Source: an uncultured Lachnospiraceae bacterium (GTDB taxonomy: Bacteria > Bacillota > Clostridia > Lachnospirales > Lachnospiraceae). Taken from it: DNA of 64,000 nucleotides. The stretch lies in contig CAMUXE010000002.1 of NCBI GenBank assembly GCA_947164605.1, positions 62,001-126,000 on the forward strand, given 5' to 3'. Below the pieces are notes generated by a model. It did no database searches. It was not told the DNA's origin and saw only the letters and a list, made by a program, of their open reading frames with translations. Shown here one piece after another: positions 1-8,317 of this stretch; the first letter of the stretch is position 1, and every line of letters starts with the position of its first letter. The position numbers were made by a program, and so were the translations under genes.

Positions 1-428
1 TAACTGCAGCTGAGACTGGTCACTTGGTCCTTTCAACACTGCACACTATTGGTGCAGCGGCAACTATCGACCGTGTTATCGATGTATTTCCACCTCATCA
101 GCAGCAGCAGATTAGAATTCAGCTTGCTATGGTTCTTGAGGCAGTTATCTCACAGCAATTGCTTCCTAGAAGCGATGTTAAGGGAAGAGTGGCAGCCTTT
201 GAGGTAATGCATGCAACAGTTCCTATTAAGAACTTGATCCGTGAAAGTAAGACATATCAGATTACTTCTAATATTCAGACAGGAGCTAAGGAAGGTATGA
301 TTACAATGGATGATGCATTAATCAATCTCTATCAGAAGGGAATAATCAATGCGGAGACTGCTGTTGGCTACTCACAGGATATTCCTTATGTTAATAAGAG
401 AGTTGGCGGTTTCTACACTGGAGTATAG
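1..428 (+). CDS. pilT: Type IV pilus retraction ATPase PilT, C-terminal part (5' end outside window)
   Basis: This is the last 141 or so residues of a hexameric secretion-type ATPase that powers pilus disassembly at the cytoplasmic face of the inner membrane. The reading frame is open to the left edge (first full codon at base 3), so the gene starts outside the window. The His-box sequence ETGHLVLSTLHT is visible at once, followed by the typical stretch VFPPHQQQQIRIQLA and the PilT-like end with AVISQQLLPR and FEVMHATVPIKNLIR. Walker A and B must lie upstream. The next gene, pilC, starts 46 bases downstream, as in normal pilus operons. The AIRNLIRE-like sequence favours PilT over the extension ATPase PilB. 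Confidence 0.9.
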   Translation, partial: TAAETGHLVLSTLHTIGAAATIDRVIDVFPPHQQQQIRIQLAMVLEAVISQQLLPRSDVKGRVAAFEVMHATVPIKNLIRESKTYQITSNIQTGAKEGMITMDDALINLYQKGIINAETAVGYSQDIPYVNKRVGGFYTGV

Positions 429-474
429 TGCATAATTTAAGCTTCTGAAATTGAGGCATGGGAGGATATAATTT

Positions 475-1686
475 ATGGCAACATTTGCTTATGAGGCGTA
501 TGACAGTAATGGCGCTAAGAAAAAAGCCACTATTGATGCCGACAACATTGCTGAGGCTACTCAAAAAGTTAAAGATAATGGTCTTACTGTTATCTCAATC
601 AAACCTCAGGGTTCACTTGACCAGGAAATTCACATCCCTGGCATGAAAAAGAAAGTATCACCTAGAGACTTCTCAGTTTTCTGTAGACAGTTTTCTAGTA
701 TCTTGAAGGCTGGTGTTAGTATCGTCGATGCTCTTGAGATGATGGCAGACCAGACTGAAAATAAGACTCTTAAGGCTGCTGTAGTAAATGTACAGTCAGC
801 AGTTGAGAAGGGTGAAAACTTATCAACTGGTATGAAGAGAAATGATGATGTATTTCCATCGCTCTTTATAAGCATGGTTGAGGCTGGTGAGGCATCCGGT
901 GGACTTGAGTCTTCTATCGAACGTATGGCTGATCAGTTTGAAAAAGATGCTAAATTAAAGGGACAGTTAAAGTCAGCTTTGACATATCCTATCGTTCTTA
1001 TCATTGTTATGATAGCGGTTGTAGTTGTAATGATTACTAAGGTAGTACCTAGCTTTGTTACAATGTTTGAAGATCTTGGAACTCAGCTTCCATTTGCAAC
1101 TAGATTTGTAATAGCACTCTCAGATATCTTCCTTCACAAGTGGTGGTTGATTGCGGCAGTTGTAATTGCGATCGTTGTAGGAAGAAAACTCTACTTAAGT
1201 AATGATAAGGGCAAGCATATGTCTGATGCTAATAAGTTAAAGACACCATTGCTTGGTCAGATTAGAATTAAGACTGCATGTGCTCAGTTCTCAAGAACGC
1301 TTGCAACACTCCTTGCAGCTGGTATGCCAGTTATGGATGCTATTCAGACAACAGCAAATACAATGGATAACCTGGTATTCAAGGAAGCTCTTGAAAAGGT
1401 TAGAACCGGAGTTTCACTTGGTCTTTCAATGTCATCACAGTTAAAGGCAGTAGGTTGTTTCCCTCCACTTGTATATCACATGGTTGGTATCGGTGAGGAG
1501 ACTGGTTCAGCTGAGGGAATGCTTAACAACGTTGCTGTTTACTATGATGAAGAAGTAGAGCAGGCAACAAAGGCTATGACAACAGTTATGGAGCCTTTGA
1601 TCATTATCGTTATGGCACTTGTAGTCGGTGGTATCATCGCTGCTGTATACGGACCAATGATTACTCTCTACAACACATTGGGTTAA
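475..1686 (+). CDS. pilC: Type IV pilus inner-membrane platform protein PilC
   Basis: PilC is the polytopic membrane platform that couples the PilB/PilT ATPases to pilin insertion and extraction. The 403 residues have the family layout: a short N-terminal domain with the AYDSNG and DNIAEA signature, then two T2SF/GspF repeats at about 65-190 and 270-395. Hydrophobic helices lie at about 165-190, 220-240 and 370-395. The motif FCRQFSSILKAGVSIVDAL in the first repeat and FSRTLATLLAAGMPVMDAI in the second mark the duplication. Length is normal. The start at 475 follows a GGGAGG ribosome site. It sits between pilT and the pilins and is probably co-transcribed with pilT. Confidence 0.93.
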   Translation: MATFAYEAYDSNGAKKKATIDADNIAEATQKVKDNGLTVISIKPQGSLDQEIHIPGMKKKVSPRDFSVFCRQFSSILKAGVSIVDALEMMADQTENKTLKAAVVNVQSAVEKGENLSTGMKRNDDVFPSLFISMVEAGEASGGLESSIERMADQFEKDAKLKGQLKSALTYPIVLIIVMIAVVVVMITKVVPSFVTMFEDLGTQLPFATRFVIALSDIFLHKWWLIAAVVIAIVVGRKLYLSNDKGKHMSDANKLKTPLLGQIRIKTACAQFSRTLATLLAAGMPVMDAIQTTANTMDNLVFKEALEKVRTGVSLGLSMSSQLKAVGCFPPLVYHMVGIGEETGSAEGMLNNVAVYYDEEVEQATKAMTTVMEPLIIIVMALVVGGIIAAVYGPMITLYNTLG

Positions 1687-1693
1687 TAAGAAA

Positions 1694-1727
1694 TCTTTCA
1701 GAGGATTGAAATATGTCCTCTGAAAGA
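1694..1727 (+). other. Perfect hairpin between pilC and first pilin gene
   Basis: A 12-base perfect inverted repeat (TCTTTCAGAGGA paired with its complement) surrounds a 10-base loop, 8 bases after the pilC stop. No T-run follows, so it is a poor intrinsic terminator. It could be an mRNA processing or stability stem that lets the pilin message accumulate above the platform message, or a site for another factor. Confidence 0.6.
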
Positions 1728-1813
1728 CACAATACAGATAGTATAAAAATATTATTTAAAAAATCTTCATATTTTATTCAAAAACTATTCACAAATCTGT
1801 GAACTTGTGTTAA

Positions 1814-1819
1814 TATAAT
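1814..1819 (+). promoter_or_regulatory. Possible -10 box upstream of pilin genes
   Basis: An exact TATAAT lies 46 bases before the first pilin start in an AT-rich gap of 178 bases. The best -35-like match upstream (TTCACA) is 20 bases away, which is longer than usual, so the call is weak. A separate promoter here would fit high pilin expression. Confidence 0.3.
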
Positions 1820-1864
1820 TATGGTCAATCCAATCCAATAATTTTTAACAAAAGGAGCTGAGTT

Positions 1865-2383
1865 ATGAATAGGGGAGATAAGAAGAATTCAGGTTTCTCT
1901 CTTGTAGAATTGATTGTTGTAATTGCTATCATGGCAGTGCTTGTTGGAGTGCTTGCTCCAACATTGATCAAGAATGTAGAGAAATCTAGAGAATCAACAG
2001 ATTTAGAAAATCTGGATACTATACTTCATGCAAGTATTACAGCTATGGCTGAAAATGAGGTGGTTGCTTCACTTGGAACTAGTGATGAGAAGGTGGTTTT
2101 AAGTGCTGGTGATTTAAACCAAAGAAGTGGAACAAGCTTTGAAGATAAGTTCCTAAATTCTTTAGCTCTAAATATGAATAAAGTTCCAGCTCTTTCTTCA
2201 GCTAACGCAAGAGGAAAACACATAGTTGTTATCATAAGTAGCTCATCCAAAGTTACTGTTGCAGTTACAAGTGATGACAATGGTCCTGATTCATCTGACA
2301 ATAATGTGATTCAATGTAAATATACAGAGAGCCACGATACAGATGTGTCAAAAAACAATAAGAGACTCTATAAGGCAATTTAA
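1865..2383 (+). CDS. Type IV pilin (paralogue 1)
   Basis: A 172-residue prepilin. It has a short basic leader (10 residues), the cleavage site G|FSLVE with the conserved glutamate at mature position 5, and a roughly 20-residue hydrophobic helix that anchors the protein before assembly and packs in the fibre core. The variable C-terminal part carries a Ser/Thr-rich globular domain ending in a Lys-rich tail. Mature residues 1-44 are almost identical to those of the next gene, but the C-terminal domains differ. An AAAGGAG ribosome site precedes the ATG. Its codons are more AT-ending than those of paralogue 2, which suggests lower expression (inference). Confidence 0.9.
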   Translation: MNRGDKKNSGFSLVELIVVIAIMAVLVGVLAPTLIKNVEKSRESTDLENLDTILHASITAMAENEVVASLGTSDEKVVLSAGDLNQRSGTSFEDKFLNSLALNMNKVPALSSANARGKHIVVIISSSSKVTVAVTSDDNGPDSSDNNVIQCKYTESHDTDVSKNNKRLYKAI

Positions 2384-2481
2384 TAGAGTGGTCAATGTAT
2401 ATAATCTTTCACTGAGATTACCCGTTGATGTGAATAGATTTATATAGAAAAAAATAATTTAAAAAAGGGAGACAAATTATT

Positions 2482-2973
2482 ATGAAAAAAATGAACAACA
2501 AAGGTTTCTCACTCGTTGAGCTTATCGTAGTTATCGCAATCATGGCAGTACTCGTTGGTGTACTTGCTCCAACACTTATCAAGAATGTAGAGAAGTCAAG
2601 AGAGTCTACAGATCTTCAGAACCTCGACACAATCAGAGGCGCAGTTGTAACAACACTTTCTGATGAGACAGTTGCTGCTAAGATTCCTGCATCTTCTACA
2701 ACATATGAGCTTGATACAACAAACGTAACACTTTCAGGTGGTACTGATGCCAATTTCACAACCGCTTTCAACGATAAGATTAAGGACAGCATTTCAAAGG
2801 TTGGTAAGTTAAAGTCTGGTAATGCAGTAGCTGCAGGTCACATCTTTGTAGAAATTGATCACAACAGTGCTGTAACAGTTTACATCGCTTCAACTTCTGG
2901 TATTAGCAACGTTGCTAAATGTAAGATTACAAAGTCTGATTCTAACCAGGCTATGGAATACCTTTCTAAGTAA
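2482..2973 (+). CDS. Type IV pilin (paralogue 2, probable major pilin)
   Basis: A 163-residue prepilin with an 8-residue basic leader, the G|FSLVE processing site with Glu5, and a hydrophobic assembly helix followed by KNVEKSRESTDL. The C-terminal globular domain is rich in Thr, Ser, Ala and Lys. The codons of the N-terminal half (ATC, CTC, AAC, GTT, TTC) look like those of highly expressed genes and differ at many synonymous sites from paralogue 1, although the proteins match there. It is separated from paralogue 1 by 98 bases and followed after 18 bases by the prepilin peptidase that would process it. Major-pilin status is an inference from codon choice and short size. Confidence 0.9.
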   Translation: MKKMNNKGFSLVELIVVIAIMAVLVGVLAPTLIKNVEKSRESTDLQNLDTIRGAVVTTLSDETVAAKIPASSTTYELDTTNVTLSGGTDANFTTAFNDKIKDSISKVGKLKSGNAVAAGHIFVEIDHNSAVTVYIASTSGISNVAKCKITKSDSNQAMEYLSK

Positions 2974-2991
2974 TTAATAAAGGAAAATATT

Positions 2992-3771
2992 ATGACAATC
3001 GAGATTCTACTGTATATCATTATATTCTTATATGGAATTGTATTAGGGAGTTTTCTTAACGTTCTGATATACAGATTACCAAAACATGAGAATATAAGTA
3101 CAGAGAGGTCTCATTGTATGACCTGTGGACACAAGCTGGGGTGGTACGACCTCGTACCACTTTTCAGCTGGGTCTTTCTAGGTGGCAAGTGTAGATACTG
3201 TAAGTCAAAGATATCAAAGCAATATCCATTGGTTGAAGCAATTAATGGATTCGGGTATGTTTTGATATTCTGGCTTACAGGATTCTCATTGTCTAGCATA
3301 TGTTACTGCTTAGCTTTTTCGATATTCCTTGTGATATCGGTTATTGACTTTAGGACTCAGGAGATTCCTTTCGGTCTTAATGTGTGCCTTTTTATAATAG
3401 CAGTCATTAGATTAGCTTTTAATTTTAATGATTGGCTTGACTGCCTGATAGGTATGGTAGCCGTCAGCGGTTTTATGTATTTGTGCTTGATTATAGGTCG
3501 AGCAATAAAAGGTATCGATGCCTTTGGAGGCGGAGATATCAAGATGATGTTTGCAACCGGCTTGCTTATAGGTTGGAAGGCAAATATATTAGCATTCTTA
3601 CTTGGGTGTATTTTTGGAGCTGTGATTCACAGCATTAGAATGAAAGTTTCTAAGGACACAGACCATGTCCTTGCATTTGGTCCTTATCTTTGTATGGGAC
3701 TCGTGATTGCAATGCTTTTTGGAAATGCGATCATCAGCTGGTATTTCGGTATTATGAATATCAGTATTTAA
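2992..3771 (+). CDS. pilD: Prepilin peptidase / N-methyltransferase PilD
   Basis: PilD is the membrane aspartyl protease that removes prepilin leaders and N-methylates the new N-terminus. The 259 residues show the N-terminal GSFLNVLIYRLP signature and a methyltransferase-type zinc domain with cysteines C42, C45, C67 and C70. Catalytic aspartates appear as D119 (VIDFRTQEIP) and D182 in GGGDIKMM. Seven or eight hydrophobic segments follow the family pattern. It lies directly after the two pilins and probably also processes the four prepilin-like proteins encoded at 6839-12388. Confidence 0.95.
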   Translation: MTIEILLYIIIFLYGIVLGSFLNVLIYRLPKHENISTERSHCMTCGHKLGWYDLVPLFSWVFLGGKCRYCKSKISKQYPLVEAINGFGYVLIFWLTGFSLSSICYCLAFSIFLVISVIDFRTQEIPFGLNVCLFIIAVIRLAFNFNDWLDCLIGMVAVSGFMYLCLIIGRAIKGIDAFGGGDIKMMFATGLLIGWKANILAFLLGCIFGAVIHSIRMKVSKDTDHVLAFGPYLCMGLVIAMLFGNAIISWYFGIMNISI

Positions 3772-3904
3772 TTATTGGATTATTTGAATTTATTAAATAT
3801 GCATATAACACGAGAGGTTATAGGTGGAGGAGAAAAAGTTTTACTTTCCTGACTAAAGCTTACGTGATTATATATAAAATTCAGCTTGGATTGGAGGACT
3901 ACTC

Positions 3905-5470
3905 ATGGCGGCAAAATCAAAAGGGAACGTGCTGAGTATCGTTATTAACAACGAGTTTATTAAGATTATGGACGCGTCTGTCAGCAAGGCGAACGTAGTA
4001 ACGATCCATAAGATTGTAACAACAGCTACACCAGCTGCAAGTTACAATGATGGTATTATCCGAGACAGAGGAGCCATCTCAAAGGTTATCAAGGTTGCTC
4101 TTGATGAAAACAGAATTGAAACAAAGGAAGTTGTATTCTCAATAGCATCTTCTAAGATTGCTACAAAGGATGTAACAATTCCAAAGGTAAAACCGAAGCA
4201 GATTGAAGGAATAATCATGGCCAATGCCTCAGATTATTTCCCGGTTAACATAGATGAGTCAATCATCCAGCATGCGGTTCTTGCTAATGTAGTAGAGGAT
4301 GGACAGCCAAAGATCAAGATCAGAGTTATGGCAGTACCTGCAGATATGATCTCTGTATACTATGACCTGGCTGCTAACATGGGACTGCATATTCAGGCTA
4401 TCGACTATGTTGGTAACTCTTCATATCAGCTCTTAAGCAAGCAGATTCCTCAGAATAACTCAATTGTTATTCAGGTAGAGAATGATTCAACAATTGTAAA
4501 TATCTTTAATGGTGGTGTACTCAACTTACAGCGTATCATTCCTTATGGTAAGTCATTGATTATCAATGCTATCATGAGCAAGTACAAGGTAAAGTACGAT
4601 GAGGCCATGAAAATGGTTCAGGATAAGAACCTCATCCATGAGAAGTTTGATGGAGATATGGTTACAGAGTCTTTGAGATATCTTGTTTCTAATATCAACA
4701 GACTTATGGATTTCTATTCAGCAAGAAACCAGACACAGCTTATCGAAAAGGCTTACATCACTGGTAATGCTACAACAATCAATGGTCTTATTCCATTGCT
4801 TAACAATGAGATTCACCTCAATCTTGAAGTTCTTTCAGACTTTAAGGGAGTTATTCTTGATAAAAAGTCATATCTTCAGCTTGAAGATGTTGCAACTTAT
4901 ATCTTGAATATTGGTGCAGTTCTTTCACCAGTTAACTTCGTACCAAAGGATAGACAGGCAACAAGTGATACTAAGGATTATACAGATACTGGTAAGTATA
5001 TCCTTATCGGATCTTTGGTTATCGCTGCACTTTTGATTATAATTCCTTACGTACAGCTCACTAATTCAAAGTCTAAGTTGCAGAAACTTAAGAAAGAGAA
5101 TGAACAGCTTTCAAGTATCAACCAGATTGTCAATGACTTTTATCAGTCAAAGGATATGGTTAAGGATTCAGATGCTTTCAATAAGCTCACAGTTAGTAAT
5201 GATGATGATCTTGACAAGTTTGTAATTACTCTTGAAAAGATTATGCCTTCAGATGTACAGATTAAGAGTGTTTCAGTACAGAATGGTGCTGTTACAATTT
5301 CTGCAACAGCTGCTGGCAAGGAGTCAATCGCTGCTTTCTATGATGCCCTTCGCTCTACTGAGAATGTATCAAACTGTGTACTTGGTGCAGAGTCTGAAGC
5401 TAAAGATGAAACAACAGGTCTTATCGCTGCTGCTTTCTCAGTAACATTTAACATTACAGCAGGAAACTAA
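3905..5470 (+). CDS. PilM-PilN fusion, pilus alignment-complex protein
   Basis: The 521-residue protein joins two proteins that are separate in most type IV pilus systems. Residues 1 to about 345 look like PilM, the cytoplasmic actin-like ATPase-fold partner (SIVINNEFIKIMDAS, IQAIDYVGNSSYQL, AYITGNAT). A membrane helix at about 366-386 (YILIGSLVIAALLIIIPYVQL-like) is followed by a coiled coil (about 390-425). A PilN-like extracytoplasmic ferredoxin-fold domain with LEKIMPSDVQIKSVS completes it. In separate systems PilM binds the cytoplasmic N-terminus of PilN, so the fusion keeps the right topology. It starts 133 bases after pilD with a GGAGG site and is followed by pilO. Confidence 0.8.
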   Translation: MAAKSKGNVLSIVINNEFIKIMDASVSKANVVTIHKIVTTATPAASYNDGIIRDRGAISKVIKVALDENRIETKEVVFSIASSKIATKDVTIPKVKPKQIEGIIMANASDYFPVNIDESIIQHAVLANVVEDGQPKIKIRVMAVPADMISVYYDLAANMGLHIQAIDYVGNSSYQLLSKQIPQNNSIVIQVENDSTIVNIFNGGVLNLQRIIPYGKSLIINAIMSKYKVKYDEAMKMVQDKNLIHEKFDGDMVTESLRYLVSNINRLMDFYSARNQTQLIEKAYITGNATTINGLIPLLNNEIHLNLEVLSDFKGVILDKKSYLQLEDVATYILNIGAVLSPVNFVPKDRQATSDTKDYTDTGKYILIGSLVIAALLIIIPYVQLTNSKSKLQKLKKENEQLSSINQIVNDFYQSKDMVKDSDAFNKLTVSNDDDLDKFVITLEKIMPSDVQIKSVSVQNGAVTISATAAGKESIAAFYDALRSTENVSNCVLGAESEAKDETTGLIAAAFSVTFNITAGN

Positions 5471-5482
5471 GGGGGTCTATAG

Positions 5483-6670
5483 ATGGATAACAAAGAAAAT
5501 AAAAAGTCAGCTTTTTCTCTTAATCCAAGAGATAAATTTATCGTTTTTATAGTCGCAGGTGTAGCTGTTATTGCTCTTGCTTTCTTCTTTGGTTTCAGCA
5601 AGATCAACGAGTCTAAAAAGAATGTTGACAGCCAGGTTACAAAGCAGGAAGCACTCAACCGTGACTTGAAAGAAAAGAATGCTAATAAACAGCAGTACTT
5701 GACAGAGACAGAGACATACAAGAATAGATTCAATGCCGCTATCGCTGGATACGAGCAGGGAACTAGCCAGGATCATCAGCTCATGTTCTTAAGACAGGTA
5801 GAGCTCACAACAGGTCCATGGATTAAATCTGTTACATTTGCAGCTTCAAGCCCAATCTACCAGTTTGGTGCTATCACATCTTCTAATCCTGGTGCTGCTG
5901 GCACTAAGGCTTATAAGACAGATATGCAGGGCTATAAGTCAACAAACACAGTAGCTTATGAGTGTACTTATGACAATTTCAAGAAGGTACTCGCTTACCT
6001 TAACAATTACTACAGCAAGAACACAATTGATAACTTAACAGCAACATATTCAGCAGAGGAAGATAAGGTTTCAGGTACTATCACACTTTCTTCTTACTGC
6101 ATCACAGGTTCAGACAGAAAGTTCACAAAGCCTAACTATAGTGCTATTGCTAAGGGAACAGCTAACATCTTTAAGTCTGAAGCTTTCACTCCATTCTTTG
6201 TTGCTATGGAGAATGCATTGAATTCTGATACTGAGGGCAATTATATCCTTGGTGATTATGACTACTACATGCTTGCTAATGCATCAACATCTGATATCAA
6301 TTCACTTGTTATCGGCCGTAAGGATGATGCTGATGGATCTACAATGGTTCAGTCAAGCAAGAACTCTGTAGAGAAGGTAAATATCAAGGTTTGGGGTAGC
6401 GCTGGTAACTACAAGATTTCTTATGAGTGTGGCACAAAGCAGTATCCAGCTACTAACTTTAGCGCTGGTGCAAAATGTGTTCCAGGCGAGACTATCGATT
6501 TCTTGATTCTTAGTTCTGCTAGACTTTCAGCTGATGATAAGTCTGGTGCAGAGATATCAATTGATAATCAGACAGATCTCAATATGAATGTCAAGGTAAC
6601 TAATGATGATGCTACTAATCCAAGAATTAATATCAAGTCAAATACAGGTAATGTAACAATCTATAAGTAA
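5483..6670 (+). CDS. PilO-like type IV pilus assembly protein
   Basis: A 395-residue bitopic membrane protein. A short basic cytoplasmic N-terminus is followed by one helix (about 15-36, FIVFIVAGVAVIALAFFFGF) and a coiled coil (about 40-80) rich in Lys, Glu and Gln. The large extracellular domain then has a region resembling PilO (TYDNFKKVLAYLNNYYSK at about 165-185). The protein is about twice as long as proteobacterial PilO, and the C-terminal 170 residues (Ser/Thr/Asn-rich, beta-like) are not recognisable. Its place right after PilM-PilN, 12 bases away, supports the assignment. The gene ends at a strong terminator. Confidence 0.7.
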   Translation: MDNKENKKSAFSLNPRDKFIVFIVAGVAVIALAFFFGFSKINESKKNVDSQVTKQEALNRDLKEKNANKQQYLTETETYKNRFNAAIAGYEQGTSQDHQLMFLRQVELTTGPWIKSVTFAASSPIYQFGAITSSNPGAAGTKAYKTDMQGYKSTNTVAYECTYDNFKKVLAYLNNYYSKNTIDNLTATYSAEEDKVSGTITLSSYCITGSDRKFTKPNYSAIAKGTANIFKSEAFTPFFVAMENALNSDTEGNYILGDYDYYMLANASTSDINSLVIGRKDDADGSTMVQSSKNSVEKVNIKVWGSAGNYKISYECGTKQYPATNFSAGAKCVPGETIDFLILSSARLSADDKSGAEISIDNQTDLNMNVKVTNDDATNPRINIKSNTGNVTIYK

Positions 6671-6678
6671 TGACTTCG

Positions 6679-6722
6679 GGCAGTGGCGTGATAGGAAAGC
6701 TTCATGTCACTGCCTATTTTTT
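6679..6722 (+). terminator. Intrinsic terminator after pilO
   Basis: GGCAGTG pairs with CACTGCC and the stem extends inward through G-T wobble pairs to about 13 base pairs, with a 10-base loop and a TATTTTTT tail. It closes the pilT-pilO unit and separates it from the minor pilin operon. Confidence 0.85.
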
Positions 6723-6838
6723 AAAAAATTGTTTAAACTTTAAAGAAAATGACAAAATAATTCGTAAATTAACTTTGAATACAAATGGAACTAATTCATT
6801 TTACATAGAAAAATTTAGCATTAAGCGGAATGGGTGGT

Positions 6839-8317
6839 ATGATGAGTTTGAGAAAAAAATTAAGCTTGAAAAAACTAAAGAGTAGGGCAGTGGGTGCCTG
6901 CAAAGAGAGAAGAAGAAAGGCAGATAACAGAGGTCTTTCTTTAGTTGAGGTTTTAGTAGCTATGGTTATCTTAGCTTTGATTACCTTACCAATTGTCAAT
7001 ACATTTATTTCTTCTTCAAAGACTAACAATCAGGCTAGAAAAATTGAAAATGCAAATGCAGTAGGCCAGGTTATTACTGAGAGAGTTAAGACAACTTACC
7101 TGAGCAACTTGATTAAGTCATTAGACGAGTCGGCACCTGGTTCAAGTGCAAGTGGAGTTTCAGCGAGTGGAGTTTCAGCGAGTGGAGTTTCGGCGAGTGG
7201 AGTTTCAGTATCAAGCGCAAGCTCAATTTCAGGTATGAAGAATTATATACCAAATATGAACTTTGCTACTCATGATGAAATATTCCCATTAGGCACACCT
7301 GCTACTGGTTATGCAACACATGTCTTTACAACAAAGGCATTTGACTCAACAGGAAGTCCTTATACATCTTCTTCGAAGGGGGATAAGTTCTATGCAAAGG
7401 TTACATTAAATCCTAATGCTTATACTAATGGAGCTGATTCATCAATAGATCAGAACAGTAAGAATAATATCAACTCCTATAATATGCCTTCCTTTGATAA
7501 ATTGGACAAAGACAACAACTTTGCTATTCTCAACCAGATTATTGCAGAGGATGAGTTTGCAGCATCGAAAGTTGCAGAGGCAGATATTAACAATGTTCAT
7601 AGAAGAGTCGATGTTACTGTTACCTTAAGTCGAGACGGTGAAAATTATGTTCAGAAGGTAGTTGCAGTAGTTAGCTATTTCAAGGGCTCTAATGACTCTG
7701 TAACTCAGACTGTATCATACACTGCAAAGAAAGAGTATGAAATAGGTGAGAAGGTAGTAAAGGCTGACGATTTAAGTAAAAAGTTTAACAGCGTATATCT
7801 TTTCTACACACCTTTTGAAGTATATCAGAACAATTTTGCATCTGGAGACAGCAAGGATATCATAAAGTTCAATGTTGTCAATAATATTCCAGAAGGCGAA
7901 GCTCATAAGAGAGACAGAGATATCAACCTTTACTTGGTTGAACAGCACAGTAGAACATCTCAGACAGCTGGTTCATCAACAGTTGATACAATTGGTGTAC
8001 AGATTCCAATCGGTAATGTAGAGGTTACTGTTGAGGGCTCACCTTCAAGTAATCTTTCAAGTGAGACTACTAAGCTTGGCCCTGCCAGCAAAAAGTACGT
8101 AAATCTTTTAACCAATGCTAAACAGGTTAGTATCTATACAGACCCTAGTCTTAACAAGACAGTTGAAAATCAGACAAATTCACTTACACAGAATTTGTAT
8201 GCTAACACAAAGATTAGATACCTTTACAATATGAAGGTCGAAATATGGATCAATGATGAGAGTATGAGCGGAAATCCTGCTCTTACATTAGAGTCAACAA
8301 AGGAGAATGTAGAATGA
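6839..8317 (+). CDS. Prepilin-like minor pilin, PilV/GspI type
   Basis: About 492 residues. A long basic leader (about 32 residues) ends in the processing site G|LSLVE with Glu5, followed by the hydrophobic helix VLVAMVILALITLPIVNTFI. This resembles the VEVLVAMVIL signature of PilV/GspI minor pilins. The rest is a large Ser/Asn/Thr-rich extracellular domain, much longer than GspI, with a fourfold SGVSA repeat near residues 105-124. Three in-frame ATGs exist (6830, 6839, 6842). 6839 is chosen because an AGCGGA sequence lies 9 bases upstream, but the ribosome site is weak and the start is uncertain. It overlaps the next gene by 4 bases. Confidence 0.8.
   Translation: MMSLRKKLSLKKLKSRAVGACKERRRKADNRGLSLVEVLVAMVILALITLPIVNTFISSSKTNNQARKIENANAVGQVITERVKTTYLSNLIKSLDESAPGSSASGVSASGVSASGVSASGVSVSSASSISGMKNYIPNMNFATHDEIFPLGTPATGYATHVFTTKAFDSTGSPYTSSSKGDKFYAKVTLNPNAYTNGADSSIDQNSKNNINSYNMPSFDKLDKDNNFAILNQIIAEDEFAASKVAEADINNVHRRVDVTVTLSRDGENYVQKVVAVVSYFKGSNDSVTQTVSYTAKKEYEIGEKVVKADDLSKKFNSVYLFYTPFEVYQNNFASGDSKDIIKFNVVNNIPEGEAHKRDRDINLYLVEQHSRTSQTAGSSTVDTIGVQIPIGNVEVTVEGSPSSNLSSETTKLGPASKKYVNLLTNAKQVSIYTDPSLNKTVENQTNSLTQNLYANTKIRYLYNMKVEIWINDESMSGNPALTLESTKENVE
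7151..7210 (+). repeat. Four tandem 15-base repeats in minor pilin gene
   Basis: Four copies of AGTGGAGTTTCAGCG, the third and fourth with single or few changes, encode Ser-Gly-Val-Ser-Ala units. They form a flexible linker in the minor pilin. Near-identity at DNA level suggests recent expansion by slippage, so copy number may vary between strains. Confidence 0.9.

Noticed and set aside
2384-2481. Independent promoter between the two pilin genes (TATAAT at 2400-2405)
   Set aside because: No -35 is found at the right distance, so I see only a -10-like string in AT-rich DNA.
3772-3904. c-di-GMP riboswitch before pilM-pilN, pilins or flgB
   Set aside because: I looked for the conserved core of the known c-di-GMP-I class in these gaps and did not find it. 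A covariance-model search would settle it.
3690-3935. 81-residue + strand ORF spanning the end of pilD and start of the PilM-PilN gene
   Set aside because: It overlaps two clear genes in another frame and has no ribosome site or recognisable sequence.
6670-6885. 71-residue + strand ORF after pilO
   Set aside because: It runs through the terminator hairpin and into the start of the next gene, without a ribosome site.
7151-7210. Short tandem repeats taken as a CRISPR array
   Set aside because: Units are contiguous without spacers, lie in frame inside a gene and encode SGVSA.
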